64,000 nt of DNA from positions 62,001 through 126,000 of the forward strand of contig NZ_AUKZ01000005.1 of NCBI RefSeq assembly GCF_000425025.1, in the 5' to 3' direction. Every line of letters starts with the position of its first letter. Within the stretch, counting starts at the first letter, position 1. The position numbers and the translations under genes are program-made. Positions 35,161-44,138 of the stretch are shown here, piece by piece. The notes under the pieces are model-generated. The model did not search any database. It was given only the letters and a program-made list of their open reading frames with translations, and was not told the origin of the DNA. This DNA comes from Streptococcus castoreus DSM 17536. GTDB taxonomy: Bacteria; Bacillota; Bacilli; Lactobacillales; Streptococcaceae.

Positions 35161-35452
35161 AAATTCATGAAGCAAAAGACGTTAAGAAAAACAGATGATA
35201 ATAGGTAATCGGTGAAACAATAATGTGATTGCGAGCCGATTGATCCTCTTCGTTCATTTTTCAGTCTATGCTCAAATCCTTTCTTAAAGATAAAGTGAGA
35301 AAAAACAAGAAATCACTGGAAAAATTAACTTTTTGCACAACGTTTAAGGCAACTTCATTTCCTTCTCTTAGTTAAAAGGTGACATGCTAGAGTTAACCAA
35401 TCACCTCTCCATTTTTCTGGGTAAAGAGGATTACATGGTAAAAAGAGAAGAA
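35161..35452. other. Gap between parC and the unknown gene
   Basis: Just under 300 bases with no gene. On the minus strand AGGTGA (35401-35406 side) and TCACCTTTT (35374-35382 side) could form a terminator for the unknown gene upstream. A parC promoter must lie in the remaining A+T-rich part but none stands out. Confidence 0.4.
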
Positions 35453-36271
35453 CTAAATGTTCTGCAAAAAGCGATAAACTTTTTCATTCCATCGAATTAA
35501 TCCTTCATTCTTATAAGGCAAGTAAAAACAACGTGTTTTGAGTATTTCAGGGATAATAGAATCAAATAAAGGAGCCTGCTCTTTAGGGATAATGCATGCC
35601 TTTAAATGTTTCAAGGACAGCTCACCTCTAAGTTTTGCCGGGTGATAACCATCAAAAAGATAATGGTCTAAGGATGTTACTTCATCATAATGAAAATGAA
35701 AACTGACACCCGGAACAAAAAAATCATCTAATTCCTTATCATTGGGCAAGTGACCTAGCAACCTTTCCATGGCTAAACGATAACCAGAACTGGTATTTGA
35801 CCATCCTAACATCACATAGTCAAAGTAGTCCGCGGGATCTCCTGCAGCATTTCGTGGATCTTTCATTAATTCTTCAGCTGAGAGATCAAAAGCCTTAACT
35901 GCTGACAAGAGTCTTTCTGATATTAAAATGTCTCTAGCGGTATCCACGGTGCATGTATGGCTTAACCAATCGCAAAATACAGCTTTCCCAGAAACATCAT
36001 AAGTTGAAGCCACCTTTTTGCAACTTGGTTTAAAAGGTGGAGTAACAGTATGATTTTGCAAATAATCAGTTATCTCTTTTAATACCATATCATTTTGGGA
36101 AATAATTTCTGTTCTCCTGCAATTCATTGTTTCATAGGCACTAAAAGCGGCTATCTTTTCTAATTCCCAATCTTGTATCTTCGGGTAAGTCTCTAATGCA
36201 AAATAATAGGTACCATCCCATTGAATACTGTAGTTTTTTTGACAAATAACTAACCTCATGATGATATTCAC
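35453..36271 (-). CDS. Conserved protein of unknown function between parE and parC
   Basis: 272 residues. I do not recognise the family with certainty. It is soluble, has no signal peptide or membrane segment, and contains several Cys (CRR, SCKK, FCDWLSHTC) and motifs such as NAAGDPADYFDYVMLGW and GVSFHFHYDEV. The annotated start is GTG at 36271, with AAGGAG only 2 bases away; an ATG 12 bases later has it 14 bases away, so the start is uncertain. It is on the same strand as parE and parC, which in many streptococci are neighbours. The neighbouring topoisomerase genes say nothing firm about its role. Confidence 0.7.
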   Translation of the reverse strand: MNIIMRLVICQKNYSIQWDGTYYFALETYPKIQDWELEKIAAFSAYETMNCRRTEIISQNDMVLKEITDYLQNHTVTPPFKPSCKKVASTYDVSGKAVFCDWLSHTCTVDTARDILISERLLSAVKAFDLSAEELMKDPRNAAGDPADYFDYVMLGWSNTSSGYRLAMERLLGHLPNDKELDDFFVPGVSFHFHYDEVTSLDHYLFDGYHPAKLRGELSLKHLKACIIPKEQAPLFDSIIPEILKTRCFYLPYKNEGLIRWNEKVYRFLQNI

Positions 36272-36419
36272 TTCTCCTTGAATCCATACCCTCTTTATAC
36301 AATATGAAAAATGCGGTTAATTGTTACTTCATTTTCAAACCCGTAAACTTTTTGGCTAAGAATAACGTAGAAGTAATCGTATTTCAAATAACAAGTGTAA
36401 CAGACATTTGGTTAACGAT

Positions 36420-38369
36420 TTAAAATACTGTGTTTTCTTCCAAGGTAAACTTAACATTATCTTCAATCCATTGGCGACGTGGGGCAGCTTTGTCACCCAT
36501 CAAAACAGAAACACGTCGCTCTGCTCGTGCTAAGTCGTCAATGGTTACACGGATAAGGGTTCTGGTTTCAGGATCCATGGTGGTTTCCCAAAGTTGGTTT
36601 GCATTCATTTCACCAAGTCCTTTGTAACGCTGGAGAATGGCTCCCTTACCAAATTCTTTGCGCAGATCTTCCAATTCACCGTCCGTCCAAGCGTAAGCTA
36701 CTTTTTCAGCCTTCCCTTTTCCTTTTGCCATTTTGTACAAGGGAGGAAGGGCGATATAAACATGACCGGCTTCTACTAGTGGTCGCATATAGCGGTAAAA
36801 GAAAGTTAATAAAAGGGTTTGGATGTGAGCACCATCGGTATCGGCATCGGTCATGATAATGATTTTATCATAATTGATGTCATTCAAATTAAAATCAGCA
36901 CCAACTCCTGCTCCAATGGTATAGACCATGGTATTAATTTCTTCATTTTTCAAAATATCTGCCATCTTAGCCTTTTCCGTGTTTAACACTTTACCACGTA
37001 ATGGCAAAATGGCTTGAAATTTACGATCTCGACCTTGTTTGGCAGACCCTCCTGCGGAGTCTCCCTCGACCAAATAAAGTTCATTTTTCTTGGCATTTTT
37101 AGACTGAGCTGGTGTTAACTTCCCTGACAATAAGCCTTTGTCTTTTTTATTTTTCTTGCCATTTCGAGACTCATCACGGGCTTTTCGTGCTGCTTCACGT
37201 GCATCTCTGGCTTTAATGGCTTTGCGAACCAAATTAGAAGCCAATTCACCATTTTCTAGTAAAAAGAAAGTTAATTTTTCAGAAACAATACCATCTACAA
37301 TCGGCCTCGCTAAGGGACTTCCCAATTTATCTTTGGTCTGTCCTTCAAATTGCAAATGTTGTTCAGGAACCAAGATTGAAAGCACTGCTGATAAGCCCTC
37401 ACGGTAATCAGAACCTTCCAAATTTTTATCTTTTTCTTTGAGGAGATTGGTTTTGCGAGCATAATCGTTCATAGCCTTGGTAATGGCAGATTTCAGACCG
37501 GTTTCGTGACTGCCACCATCTTTTGTTCGTACATTATTAACAAAAGATAAAATATTATCTGAAAAGCCGTCATTATACTGCAAAGCCACCTCGACTTGAA
37601 ACTCTTGCTCTTGACCTTCCATATAAATTACTGGCGTTAAGGTTTCTTTATCTTCGTTTAAGTATTCTACAAAATCTTGAACGCCATTTTCATAATGAAA
37701 TTCTTCCACAATCGAGTCATCTCCACGAAGGTCCATTAAACTCATCTTGACATTTTTTAAGAGAAAGGCAGATTCTTTTAAGCGCTCGGCGATGGTATTA
37801 AATTTAAAATCAATGGTTGAAAAAATCGTCTCATCGGGCATAAAGGTAACAACTGTTCCTGATTTTGATTTGGGAGCTGTGCCAACTTTTTTAAGGGTTG
37901 TCACTGGCTTACCGCCATTTTCAAAACGCTGACGATAGACGGCTCCATCTCTTGTGATTTCAACCTCCAACCAAGCTGACAGGGCATTAACAACCGAGGA
38001 CCCTACACCATGTAAACCGCCTGAGGTTTTATACCCCCCTTGACCAAATTTACCACCTGCGTGAAGAATGGTAAAGATAACCTGAACAGTTGGAATTCCC
38101 ATTGCATGCTGACCTGTTGGCATGCCACGTCCGCTATCAGCAACACTAACTGAACCATCTTTGTTGAGGATTACTTTAATATCATCTCCAAAACCTGATA
38201 AGGCTTCGTCAACAGCATTGTCAACAATTTCCCAAATCAAATGATGAAGCCCTGTAGCGTCCGTTGAACCGATATACATTCCTGGACGTTTGCGAACAGC
38301 ATCTAACCCTTCTAAGACCTGAATAGCATCATCGTTATAGTTATTAATTGTTATTTCTTTCTTAGTCAA
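36420..38369 (-). CDS. parE: DNA topoisomerase IV subunit B
   Basis: 649 residues. The ATPase domain shows EIVDNAVDEALSGFG, DSGRGMPTG and TSGGLHGVGSSVVNALS. The TOPRIM domain shows YLVEGDSAGGSAKQGRDRK and IMTDADTDGAHI. Together with ParC it forms topoisomerase IV. The start codon is TTG (38367-38369) with GGAGG six bases upstream, which is unusual for a housekeeping gene but well supported. It is divergent from plsY, with about 130 bp between the two starts. Confidence 0.96.
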   Translation of the reverse strand: MTKKEITINNYNDDAIQVLEGLDAVRKRPGMYIGSTDATGLHHLIWEIVDNAVDEALSGFGDDIKVILNKDGSVSVADSGRGMPTGQHAMGIPTVQVIFTILHAGGKFGQGGYKTSGGLHGVGSSVVNALSAWLEVEITRDGAVYRQRFENGGKPVTTLKKVGTAPKSKSGTVVTFMPDETIFSTIDFKFNTIAERLKESAFLLKNVKMSLMDLRGDDSIVEEFHYENGVQDFVEYLNEDKETLTPVIYMEGQEQEFQVEVALQYNDGFSDNILSFVNNVRTKDGGSHETGLKSAITKAMNDYARKTNLLKEKDKNLEGSDYREGLSAVLSILVPEQHLQFEGQTKDKLGSPLARPIVDGIVSEKLTFFLLENGELASNLVRKAIKARDAREAARKARDESRNGKKNKKDKGLLSGKLTPAQSKNAKKNELYLVEGDSAGGSAKQGRDRKFQAILPLRGKVLNTEKAKMADILKNEEINTMVYTIGAGVGADFNLNDINYDKIIIMTDADTDGAHIQTLLLTFFYRYMRPLVEAGHVYIALPPLYKMAKGKGKAEKVAYAWTDGELEDLRKEFGKGAILQRYKGLGEMNANQLWETTMDPETRTLIRVTIDDLARAERRVSVLMGDKAAPRRQWIEDNVKFTLEENTVF

Positions 38370-38485
38370 AATTGACCTCCAGACATTTTCATCTTTTTTA
38401 TCTTACAAGTTTTTTAACAATTTTGCAAAGTAATTTGCTATTTTTCCGAATTCTTTTCAATGTTTAGTTCTTAAATCAAGGAATA

Positions 38486-38501
38486 TGGTATAATATTAGG
38501 T
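38486..38501 (+). promoter_or_regulatory. Extended -10 promoter immediately before plsY
   Basis: TGGTATAAT (TATAAT at 38489-38494) lies only 7 bases before the plsY ATG at 38502. Transcription would begin at or next to the start codon, with no room for a Shine-Dalgarno site. Confidence 0.55.
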
Positions 38502-39149
38502 ATGAAATTGATCTGTTTTATTATCATTGCTTATTTACTTGGATCTATTCCAACTGGACTATGGATTGGTCAACGATTTTATGCTACTAATTTGCGCAAA
38601 TATGGGTCAGGCAATACAGGAACCACCAATACCTTTCGTATTTTAGGCATTAAGGCTGGCATTGCTACCCTTGCTATTGATATTTTGAAAGGAACTTTGG
38701 CGACAAGTTTACCAGTCATCTTCGGTTTGACCAATGTTTCACCAATTATTATTGGTTTCTTTGCTGTTTTAGGGCATACTTTCCCAATTTTTGCTCACTT
38801 TAAAGGTGGCAAAGCGGTAGCAACAAGTGCTGGCGTTTTGTTAGCTTTTGCACCATGGTATTTGCTCTTTTTAGCCTCAACCTTTCTATTGCTTCTCTAC
38901 CTTTTCAGTATGATTTCCTTAGCTAGTGTTGGATCTGCCATTATTGCTATACTAAGTGTCTTAATTTTTCCGTCCTTTCATATTCTATTACCTCACTATG
39001 ACTGGTTTTTAGTCCTTATTATCATTTTACTGGCAATTATTATCTTGATAAGGCATAAAGATAATCTCAAACGTATCCAGTGCCATTCCGAAAACTTAGT
39101 ACCTTGGGGTTTAAATTTAACCCAGCAAAGTCCTAAAAATAAGAAGTAA
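38502..39149 (+). CDS. plsY: Glycerol-3-phosphate acyltransferase PlsY
   Basis: 215 residues with about five membrane helices. It acylates glycerol-3-phosphate using acyl-phosphate, the first step of phospholipid synthesis in Gram-positives. The three family motifs are visible: [10 protein letters not shown] at the N-terminus with [15 protein letters not shown] (residues about 33-47), [21 protein letters not shown] (in part), and HKDNLKRI near the C-terminus. The likely transcript is leaderless (see the promoter entry). It is divergent from parE, as in other streptococci. Confidence 0.95.
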   Translation: MKLICFIIIAYLLGSIPTGLWIGQRFYATNLRKYGSGNTGTTNTFRILGIKAGIATLAIDILKGTLATSLPVIFGLTNVSPIIIGFFAVLGHTFPIFAHFKGGKAVATSAGVLLAFAPWYLLFLASTFLLLLYLFSMISLASVGSAIIAILSVLIFPSFHILLPHYDWFLVLIIILLAIIILIRHKDNLKRIQCHSENLVPWGLNLTQQSPKNKK

Positions 39150-39193
39150 ACGCTAGTTTTCATAGCTTATAGCGGACAGGGAAAAAACAGCAA

Positions 39194-39240
39194 TAATAAA
39201 GCATAGAACTTTAAATGAAGAAAAGTTCTATGCTTTATTT
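39194..39240 (+). terminator. Bidirectional terminator between plsY and lplA
   Basis: AAAGCATAGAACTTT and its partner AAAGTTCTATGCTTT pair around a small loop, with A-runs before and T-runs after. It serves both converging genes. Confidence 0.85.
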
Positions 39241-39285
39241 ATTTGACAAGTAGTCGTTCATAACCTACCAACTTTTCTTGCATCA

Positions 39286-40275
39286 TTAAGCCACAATTGC
39301 TTTAGCCACTTCTTCAACCGTCATGCGTGAAAAATATTGAGCGGTATCAATGGTTTGAAGACGTTCAAGTACATCAATATAGTCATATTTACAGCCAACA
39401 AGTAATTTCTCAATATCTTGCACGTCTTTAATACCAAAAAAATCACCGTAGATTCTGAGAGTTTTAATGACAGAATTTTCAACATTGGCAAAAGTTGAAA
39501 TTTTACCAGCAGGGTAGCGTACATTACGCTCAATAGTGTACTCTGGAGCTTGTCCATAAGTCCAATCCCAGCTACCAAATTGTTCTTCAGCAGATCGCTG
39601 AATCTTGACTAATTCATCCTTTGATAATACGTATTCTGTCATGTCTGGATAAGTTTCTTTCATTTTAGCCAAAATCTTATCTGAAAATACTTCAACTGTA
39701 ATTTTCTCTGGCAATTCGTTTAAAATATTAGTCACTCGAGCACGAACAGATTTGACACCTTTTGATTCAATTTTATCCTTACTGACCTTGAGCGCATTGC
39801 CCAGAACGGTCATATCAACATCGAATAATAAGCAACCATGATGCATCATTCGACCCTTATAATAGGCTTGTGCGTTACCGCATATTTTTTTGCCATCAAT
39901 TTCAATATCATTTCGACCGGTAAAATTAGCAGTAACTCCCAAATCAGCTAAAGTTGCAATAACGGGTTGCGAGAAAGTTTTAAAGTCAAAAGCACCTTCT
40001 GTTGTTTTATTTGAAATAATAGTATAATTCAAATTATTCAAATCATGATAAACAGCACCGCCGCCAGATAAACGGCGGACAACATGAATACCATGCTTAT
40101 CAATATATTCCTTATTAATCTCTTGAATCGTGTTTTGATGTTTTCCAATAATAATGGCAGGCTCATTAATCCAAAGGATAAACAATTCATCTTCTTCAAC
40201 CAGTTCTCTAAAAGCATAAGCTTCTAGAGCAATGTTAAATGCAGGATTATGACTCTTATTGATGATGTATTTCAT
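39286..40275 (-). CDS. lplA: Lipoate-protein ligase A
   Basis: 329 residues. It activates free lipoate with ATP and attaches it to lipoyl domains. Motifs are RRLSGGGAVYHDLNNLNYTI (about residues 72-91), the Lys-containing KKICGNAQAYYKGRMMHHG, and the C-terminal accessory domain (SWDWTYGQAPEYTIER). GAGGAG precedes the ATG. The dehydrogenase complex 4 kb away carries lipoyl domains on E2 and E3, so this enzyme likely serves it. Confidence 0.95.
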   Translation of the reverse strand: MKYIINKSHNPAFNIALEAYAFRELVEEDELFILWINEPAIIIGKHQNTIQEINKEYIDKHGIHVVRRLSGGGAVYHDLNNLNYTIISNKTTEGAFDFKTFSQPVIATLADLGVTANFTGRNDIEIDGKKICGNAQAYYKGRMMHHGCLLFDVDMTVLGNALKVSKDKIESKGVKSVRARVTNILNELPEKITVEVFSDKILAKMKETYPDMTEYVLSKDELVKIQRSAEEQFGSWDWTYGQAPEYTIERNVRYPAGKISTFANVENSVIKTLRIYGDFFGIKDVQDIEKLLVGCKYDYIDVLERLQTIDTAQYFSRMTVEEVAKAIVA

Positions 40276-40350
40276 TGATGTCTCCTCTTGAATATTTTAT
40301 TGCTTTATCATAACAAATTATTAGGTTTATGGCGATTATTTTAACCCTAA

Positions 40351-40371
40351 TTTAGTAAACAGTTTACTAAA
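40351..40371 (+). promoter_or_regulatory. Perfect palindrome upstream of the hylA promoter
   Basis: TTTAGTAAAC and GTTTACTAAA flank a single central A. It lies 35 bases before the -35 box of hylA and between hylA and lplA, so it could act on either. It shares the GTAAAC half-site with the operator-like site at 40441. Confidence 0.5.
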
Positions 40372-40405
40372 TTATGCAAAATATTCGGAATAATTATTGA
40401 AAGGG

Positions 40406-40454
40406 TTTACAAAACCTTTTTAAAATGGTATATTGAAAAAGCAAACCGGTTTAC
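40406..40454 (+). promoter_or_regulatory. hylA promoter with LacI-type operator
   Basis: TTTACA (40406-40411) and TATATT (40429-40434), spacing 17. GCAAACCGGTTTAC (40441-40454) covers the start site and has the central CG of LacI-family operators. RegR, a LacI-family protein, is known to repress hyaluronate lyase genes in streptococci, so this is a candidate RegR site. The regulator is inferred, not seen. Confidence 0.55.
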
Positions 40455-40497
40455 TTTTTTGTTTTTAAATTCCTATTCCCATAATAAAGGAGGTTTT

Positions 40498-43221
40498 ATG
40501 GTGAAAACACATCCAAAATTAAATCATAAACAGCTATTACTCTATTCAAGTGTCATTCTCAGCTTCGCTATTTTGAGTAATGGACGAAATAGTTACGCTG
40601 AAGAAATTACCCAGGCACCAGAAACAACTATCAAAACACCCCCTCAGTCAACAGATCAAGAGACTAGCAAAGATACCACAAATCAAACTGAAAATACTAC
40701 TGAAGGATCAAATGTTGCTCCAGTAATGACTGAATTGCAGCAAACACCATCCGTTCCAGAAAATAATCACCCATCCCCTAAGAAAGACCGTTATACCGAC
40801 CTATTAGACGATTGGAATGCTATTATTGCTGGCAATGCTGTTTATGATAAAACCAATCCTGATATGGTAGCTTTCCATAATAAGGCTGAAAAAGAAGTTG
40901 AAACAATCATTCAGACCTATCAAGGACCAGAACTTCAAAACAGAACTTATCTCTGGGAGAAAACAAAAGATTACACTGCTTCTACTAATATTACACAAAC
41001 TTACCGTGATATCGAAAAAATTGCCAAACAAGTAACCAACCCTGAATCGAATTATTATCGCAATAACAAAGCTATTAACATCGTTAGGGATGGTATGGCT
41101 TTTATGTATGACCACGCTTATAACCTTGAACGCGAAAATCACCAGACAACCGGCAAAAATAATAAAGAAAATTGGTGGGACTACGAAATTGGTACACCTA
41201 GAGCCATTAATAATACCCTTTCATTGATGTATCCTTATTTTAGCCAAGAAGAAATTCTTAAATACACAGCTCCTATCGAAAAGTTTGTGCCAGACCCAAC
41301 TCGTTTTAGAGTAAACGCTGTCAATGCAAAGGATTTTCCTCCTTTTGAAGCTAACAGTGGTAATTTAATTGATATGGGGCGTGTCAAATTAATTGCTGGT
41401 CTACTTCGTAAGGACGACAAGGAAATCGCAGCCACTATCAAGGCGATTGAAAAAGTATTTACCCTTGTTGATGAGGGCAATGGGTTTTATAAAGATGGTT
41501 CCTTAATCGATCACGTCATTACCAATAAAAAAAGTCCTATGTATAATAAAGGAATTGCTTATACAGGTGCCTATGGTAATGTTCTCATTGATGGTCTATC
41601 ACAACTCATTCCAATTATCCAAAAAACAAATTCACCTATGGGGCAAGACAAAATGGCTACCATCTATCACTGGATTAATAAGTCCTTTTTCCCTATCATG
41701 GTCAATGGTGAAATGATGGATATGACTCGAGGTCGTTCTATCAGTCGATTAACAGCCCAATCACATGTTGCTGCGGTTGAAGCTCTCCGCGCCATTTTAC
41801 GAATCGCGGACATGTCTGAAGAACCACACCGAACAGCTCTCAAAACACGTGTGAAAACTCTTGTCACTGAGGGAATGCCTTTCTATAATGTATATGATAA
41901 CCTTAAAACCTATCGTGATATTCAATTAATGAAAAACTTATTAGATGATGACTCTATTCCTGTTCAAAAAAGCAAAAGCTATGTTTCTAGCTTTAATAGT
42001 ATGGATAAATTAGCCCTCTATAATGCCGATTATGATTTTGCTTTTGGCTTGTCCATGTTTTCTGATCGTACGCAAAATTATGAAGCCATGAATAACGAGA
42101 ATTTACATGGCTGGTTTACTGCTGATGGTATGTTCTATCTATACAACAGTGACTTAGGACATTACAGTGACAACTATTGGGCAACCGTCAATCCTTATTA
42201 TTTACCTGGAACAACTGAAACAAGTAAAAAACCACTTGAAGGCACTCCTGAAAACATTAAAACCAAATCTGATCAAGTTGGAATGACCAGTCTACCTGAT
42301 GGTGCCTTTGTTCGTAGTGAAAAACTCACTGATACAAGTGCCCTAGCTGCTATGACTTTCACCAATTGGAATAAAAGCCTTATTTTGAATAAAGGTTGGT
42401 TTATTTTAGGAAATAAGATTGTCTTTGTCGGCAGTAATATCCAAAATAAATCTACTGATCCAGCTTATACCACTATTGAGCAACGAAAAGAAGATAAAAA
42501 TCATCCTTACCTTACTTATGTCAACGGTAAAGCAGTCAATCTAACAGATCAACTAACTAATTTTAAAGACACAAAAAGTATTTTTCTTGAAAGTGGTGCT
42601 TCTGGTCGCAATATTGGTTACTATTTCTTCAAGCCAACAACACTTGCTATCCGTAAGGCGCTTCAAACTGGAAAATGGAATACGATAAAAGCTGATGATA
42701 AATCAGCTGCTGCTGCAAAAGAAGTTTCCAATACCTTTATTACCATCACACAAGAACACGCTGGAAACGGCGATAGCTATGCCTATGCTATGATTCCAAA
42801 TGTAAGTCGCAAAGATTTTGAAGCAATGGTTGCCAATTTTGAACTTGAATTACTTGCAAATAATGATAAAGTAGCTGCCATATATGATCGCAAACAGCAA
42901 CAAAAGTTCCTTATCCATTACGCAAAAGAAGGAACAACATTTGCCGGCATGTCCCTTCCTCAACAAGGTTTTTACACTTTTGCTGATGCTACCAAAAATG
43001 ATCAAAAGGAGAAACAAGAACACAATCCAAGTCAAAACATCTCAGATAATAAAACTGATAAGTCCAGTTACCCCCAACCAACTTCATCAAATCAAAAGCG
43101 TATTCAAAAAGCGTTGCCAAAGGCTGGTCAATCCACCTCATCACTGGGACTATGGGGATTAACCTTATTAACCTTTACTTTCTTAACAAAGCATCTCAAA
43201 AAAGTAAGCCACAAAGATTAA
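40498..43221 (+). CDS. hylA: Surface hyaluronate lyase HylA (polysaccharide lyase family 8)
   Basis: 907 residues from the ATG at 40498, preceded by AAAGGAGG; the frame is open 13 codons further upstream but without support. The signal peptide is about 1-34 (SYA cut), then a Thr/Gln-rich stretch, the alpha-toroid lyase domain, and two beta domains to about residue 820. Predicted catalytic residues are Asn289 (ANSGNLIDMG), His339 (LIDHVIT) and Tyr359 (YTGAYGNVL). It cleaves hyaluronan by elimination. The C-terminus carries LPKAG (873-877), a hydrophobic segment and a basic tail, so sortase anchoring is expected although the motif has Ala in place of Thr. The sequence WWDYEIGTPR keeps the Asp that, from memory, is Val in the weakly active lyase of most S. 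pyogenes. Confidence 0.95.
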   Translation: MVKTHPKLNHKQLLLYSSVILSFAILSNGRNSYAEEITQAPETTIKTPPQSTDQETSKDTTNQTENTTEGSNVAPVMTELQQTPSVPENNHPSPKKDRYTDLLDDWNAIIAGNAVYDKTNPDMVAFHNKAEKEVETIIQTYQGPELQNRTYLWEKTKDYTASTNITQTYRDIEKIAKQVTNPESNYYRNNKAINIVRDGMAFMYDHAYNLERENHQTTGKNNKENWWDYEIGTPRAINNTLSLMYPYFSQEEILKYTAPIEKFVPDPTRFRVNAVNAKDFPPFEANSGNLIDMGRVKLIAGLLRKDDKEIAATIKAIEKVFTLVDEGNGFYKDGSLIDHVITNKKSPMYNKGIAYTGAYGNVLIDGLSQLIPIIQKTNSPMGQDKMATIYHWINKSFFPIMVNGEMMDMTRGRSISRLTAQSHVAAVEALRAILRIADMSEEPHRTALKTRVKTLVTEGMPFYNVYDNLKTYRDIQLMKNLLDDDSIPVQKSKSYVSSFNSMDKLALYNADYDFAFGLSMFSDRTQNYEAMNNENLHGWFTADGMFYLYNSDLGHYSDNYWATVNPYYLPGTTETSKKPLEGTPENIKTKSDQVGMTSLPDGAFVRSEKLTDTSALAAMTFTNWNKSLILNKGWFILGNKIVFVGSNIQNKSTDPAYTTIEQRKEDKNHPYLTYVNGKAVNLTDQLTNFKDTKSIFLESGASGRNIGYYFFKPTTLAIRKALQTGKWNTIKADDKSAAAAKEVSNTFITITQEHAGNGDSYAYAMIPNVSRKDFEAMVANFELELLANNDKVAAIYDRKQQQKFLIHYAKEGTTFAGMSLPQQGFYTFADATKNDQKEKQEHNPSQNISDNKTDKSSYPQPTSSNQKRIQKALPKAGQSTSSLGLWGLTLLTFTFLTKHLKKVSHKD

Positions 43222-43304
43222 GGCTAAGGCAAGTAGTTAATCATAAACTTTTGCTTACTAAAAATTAAAAGAGGGAACTGAGGTAATAACAAGGCTCCTA
43301 AACA

Positions 43305-43338
43305 CAAAAAGCAATAGGCTATTGTCTGTTGCTTTTTG
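43305..43338 (+). terminator. Terminator after hylA
   Basis: CAAAAAGCAA and TTGCTTTTTG pair around a 14-base loop, with T-rich sequence in the 3' arm. It is about 85 bases after the hylA stop. Confidence 0.65.
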
Positions 43339-43596
43339 CATTATAAAGATTGAGATAAAAGCAATAAACCCACGTTTCACCTTAAATTCTTAGGGACTCA
43401 TGAAGAATTAAGTTGGGCTACTTAATCAATTTTCTAAAGAGACTTCTTCAAGTTTTTCCTTTCAGTTTTGACAGTGGTAACTTTTGGCTAGATTAAAATT
43501 AGTGTTTACCAATCTAATTTTAGTCATTAAAGTAAACATTCTTTCAACTGTGCCACTAAACCTTTTAGTAAAACAGTTATCAAGGCTTGCCAACTA
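43339..43596. other. Intergenic region between converging transcripts
   Basis: About 260 bases between the hylA terminator and the terminator of the opposing secreted-protein gene. No gene or clear structure was recognised. Confidence 0.4.
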
Positions 43597-43648
43597 TAAA
43601 AAAGCGAACATACTAGCGACTTAAATGTATAAGTCCTTTGTATGTTCG
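43597..43648 (-). terminator. Terminator of the small secreted protein gene
   Basis: On the minus strand CGAACATAC pairs with GTATGTTCG, an inner GACTTA pairs with TAAGTC, and CTTTTTTAT follows. It lies about 115 bases after the stop, leaving a long 3' untranslated region. Confidence 0.7.
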
Positions 43649-43681
43649 TTCTCTGTAGTTGATTGTGCTATAAGTCAAGGA

Positions 43682-43731
43682 GGAGTTTGAGGATTTATGG
43701 GGAATAATCCATAAATTGACAACCTAACTCC
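43682..43731 (-). other. Two-part hairpin in the 3' untranslated region
   Basis: ATTTATGG pairs with CCATAAAT around GGAATAAT. An outer stem, GGAGTT with AACTCC, encloses it. It lies between the secreted-protein stop codon and its terminator. Its role is not known. Confidence 0.4.
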
Positions 43732-43763
43732 CTTAGAGATTAGAGTATTTTATCTATGTATTA

Positions 43764-44138
43764 TTATTTTGACAACGTAATACCGTTACTGTTAGAAACT
43801 GTAGTACTACTAGTTTCTTTTACTACTGTAATTCCATTAGAAACTGTGGTATTTTCCTTATTTTTCTTCACAGAAACTGCATAAGGATTCCATGTTCCAG
43901 CATTATAACGGTCTAAAAGAACATCTTGAATTACATCAATCTTATGCTGATTAACTTCTTTCTCGTAACTGTAATAGGCATCAAGAAAAGCTTCAAGCAT
44001 ATCATTACTATATTTTGAGTAAAAATTATATTGATCAGTACCTTTATACTGATCAGCGCTAACGACTGTAGTCAATTGTGCGGCAAGTGTCATTGCTGAA
44101 GCTGCTGTTAATAATATTCCTACAATTTTTTTCTTCAT
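43764..44138 (-). CDS. Small secreted protein of unknown function
   Basis: 124 residues. A clear signal peptide (MKKKIVGILLTAASAMTLAA, cut near VVSA-DQ, residue 28-29) leaves a mature chain of about 95 residues. The first part is rich in Tyr, Asp and Glu (QYNFYSKYSNDMLEAFLDAY) and likely helical. The end carries two copies of a short Thr/Ser motif, NTTVSNGITVVKE and STTVSNSNGITLSK. There are no Cys, no sorting signal and no membrane segment after the signal. I do not recognise a family. AAGGAAG precedes the ATG. It has its own terminator and sits between the lyase and the dehydrogenase cluster. Confidence 0.8.
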   Translation of the reverse strand: MKKKIVGILLTAASAMTLAAQLTTVVSADQYKGTDQYNFYSKYSNDMLEAFLDAYYSYEKEVNQHKIDVIQDVLLDRYNAGTWNPYAVSVKKNKENTTVSNGITVVKETSSTTVSNSNGITLSK

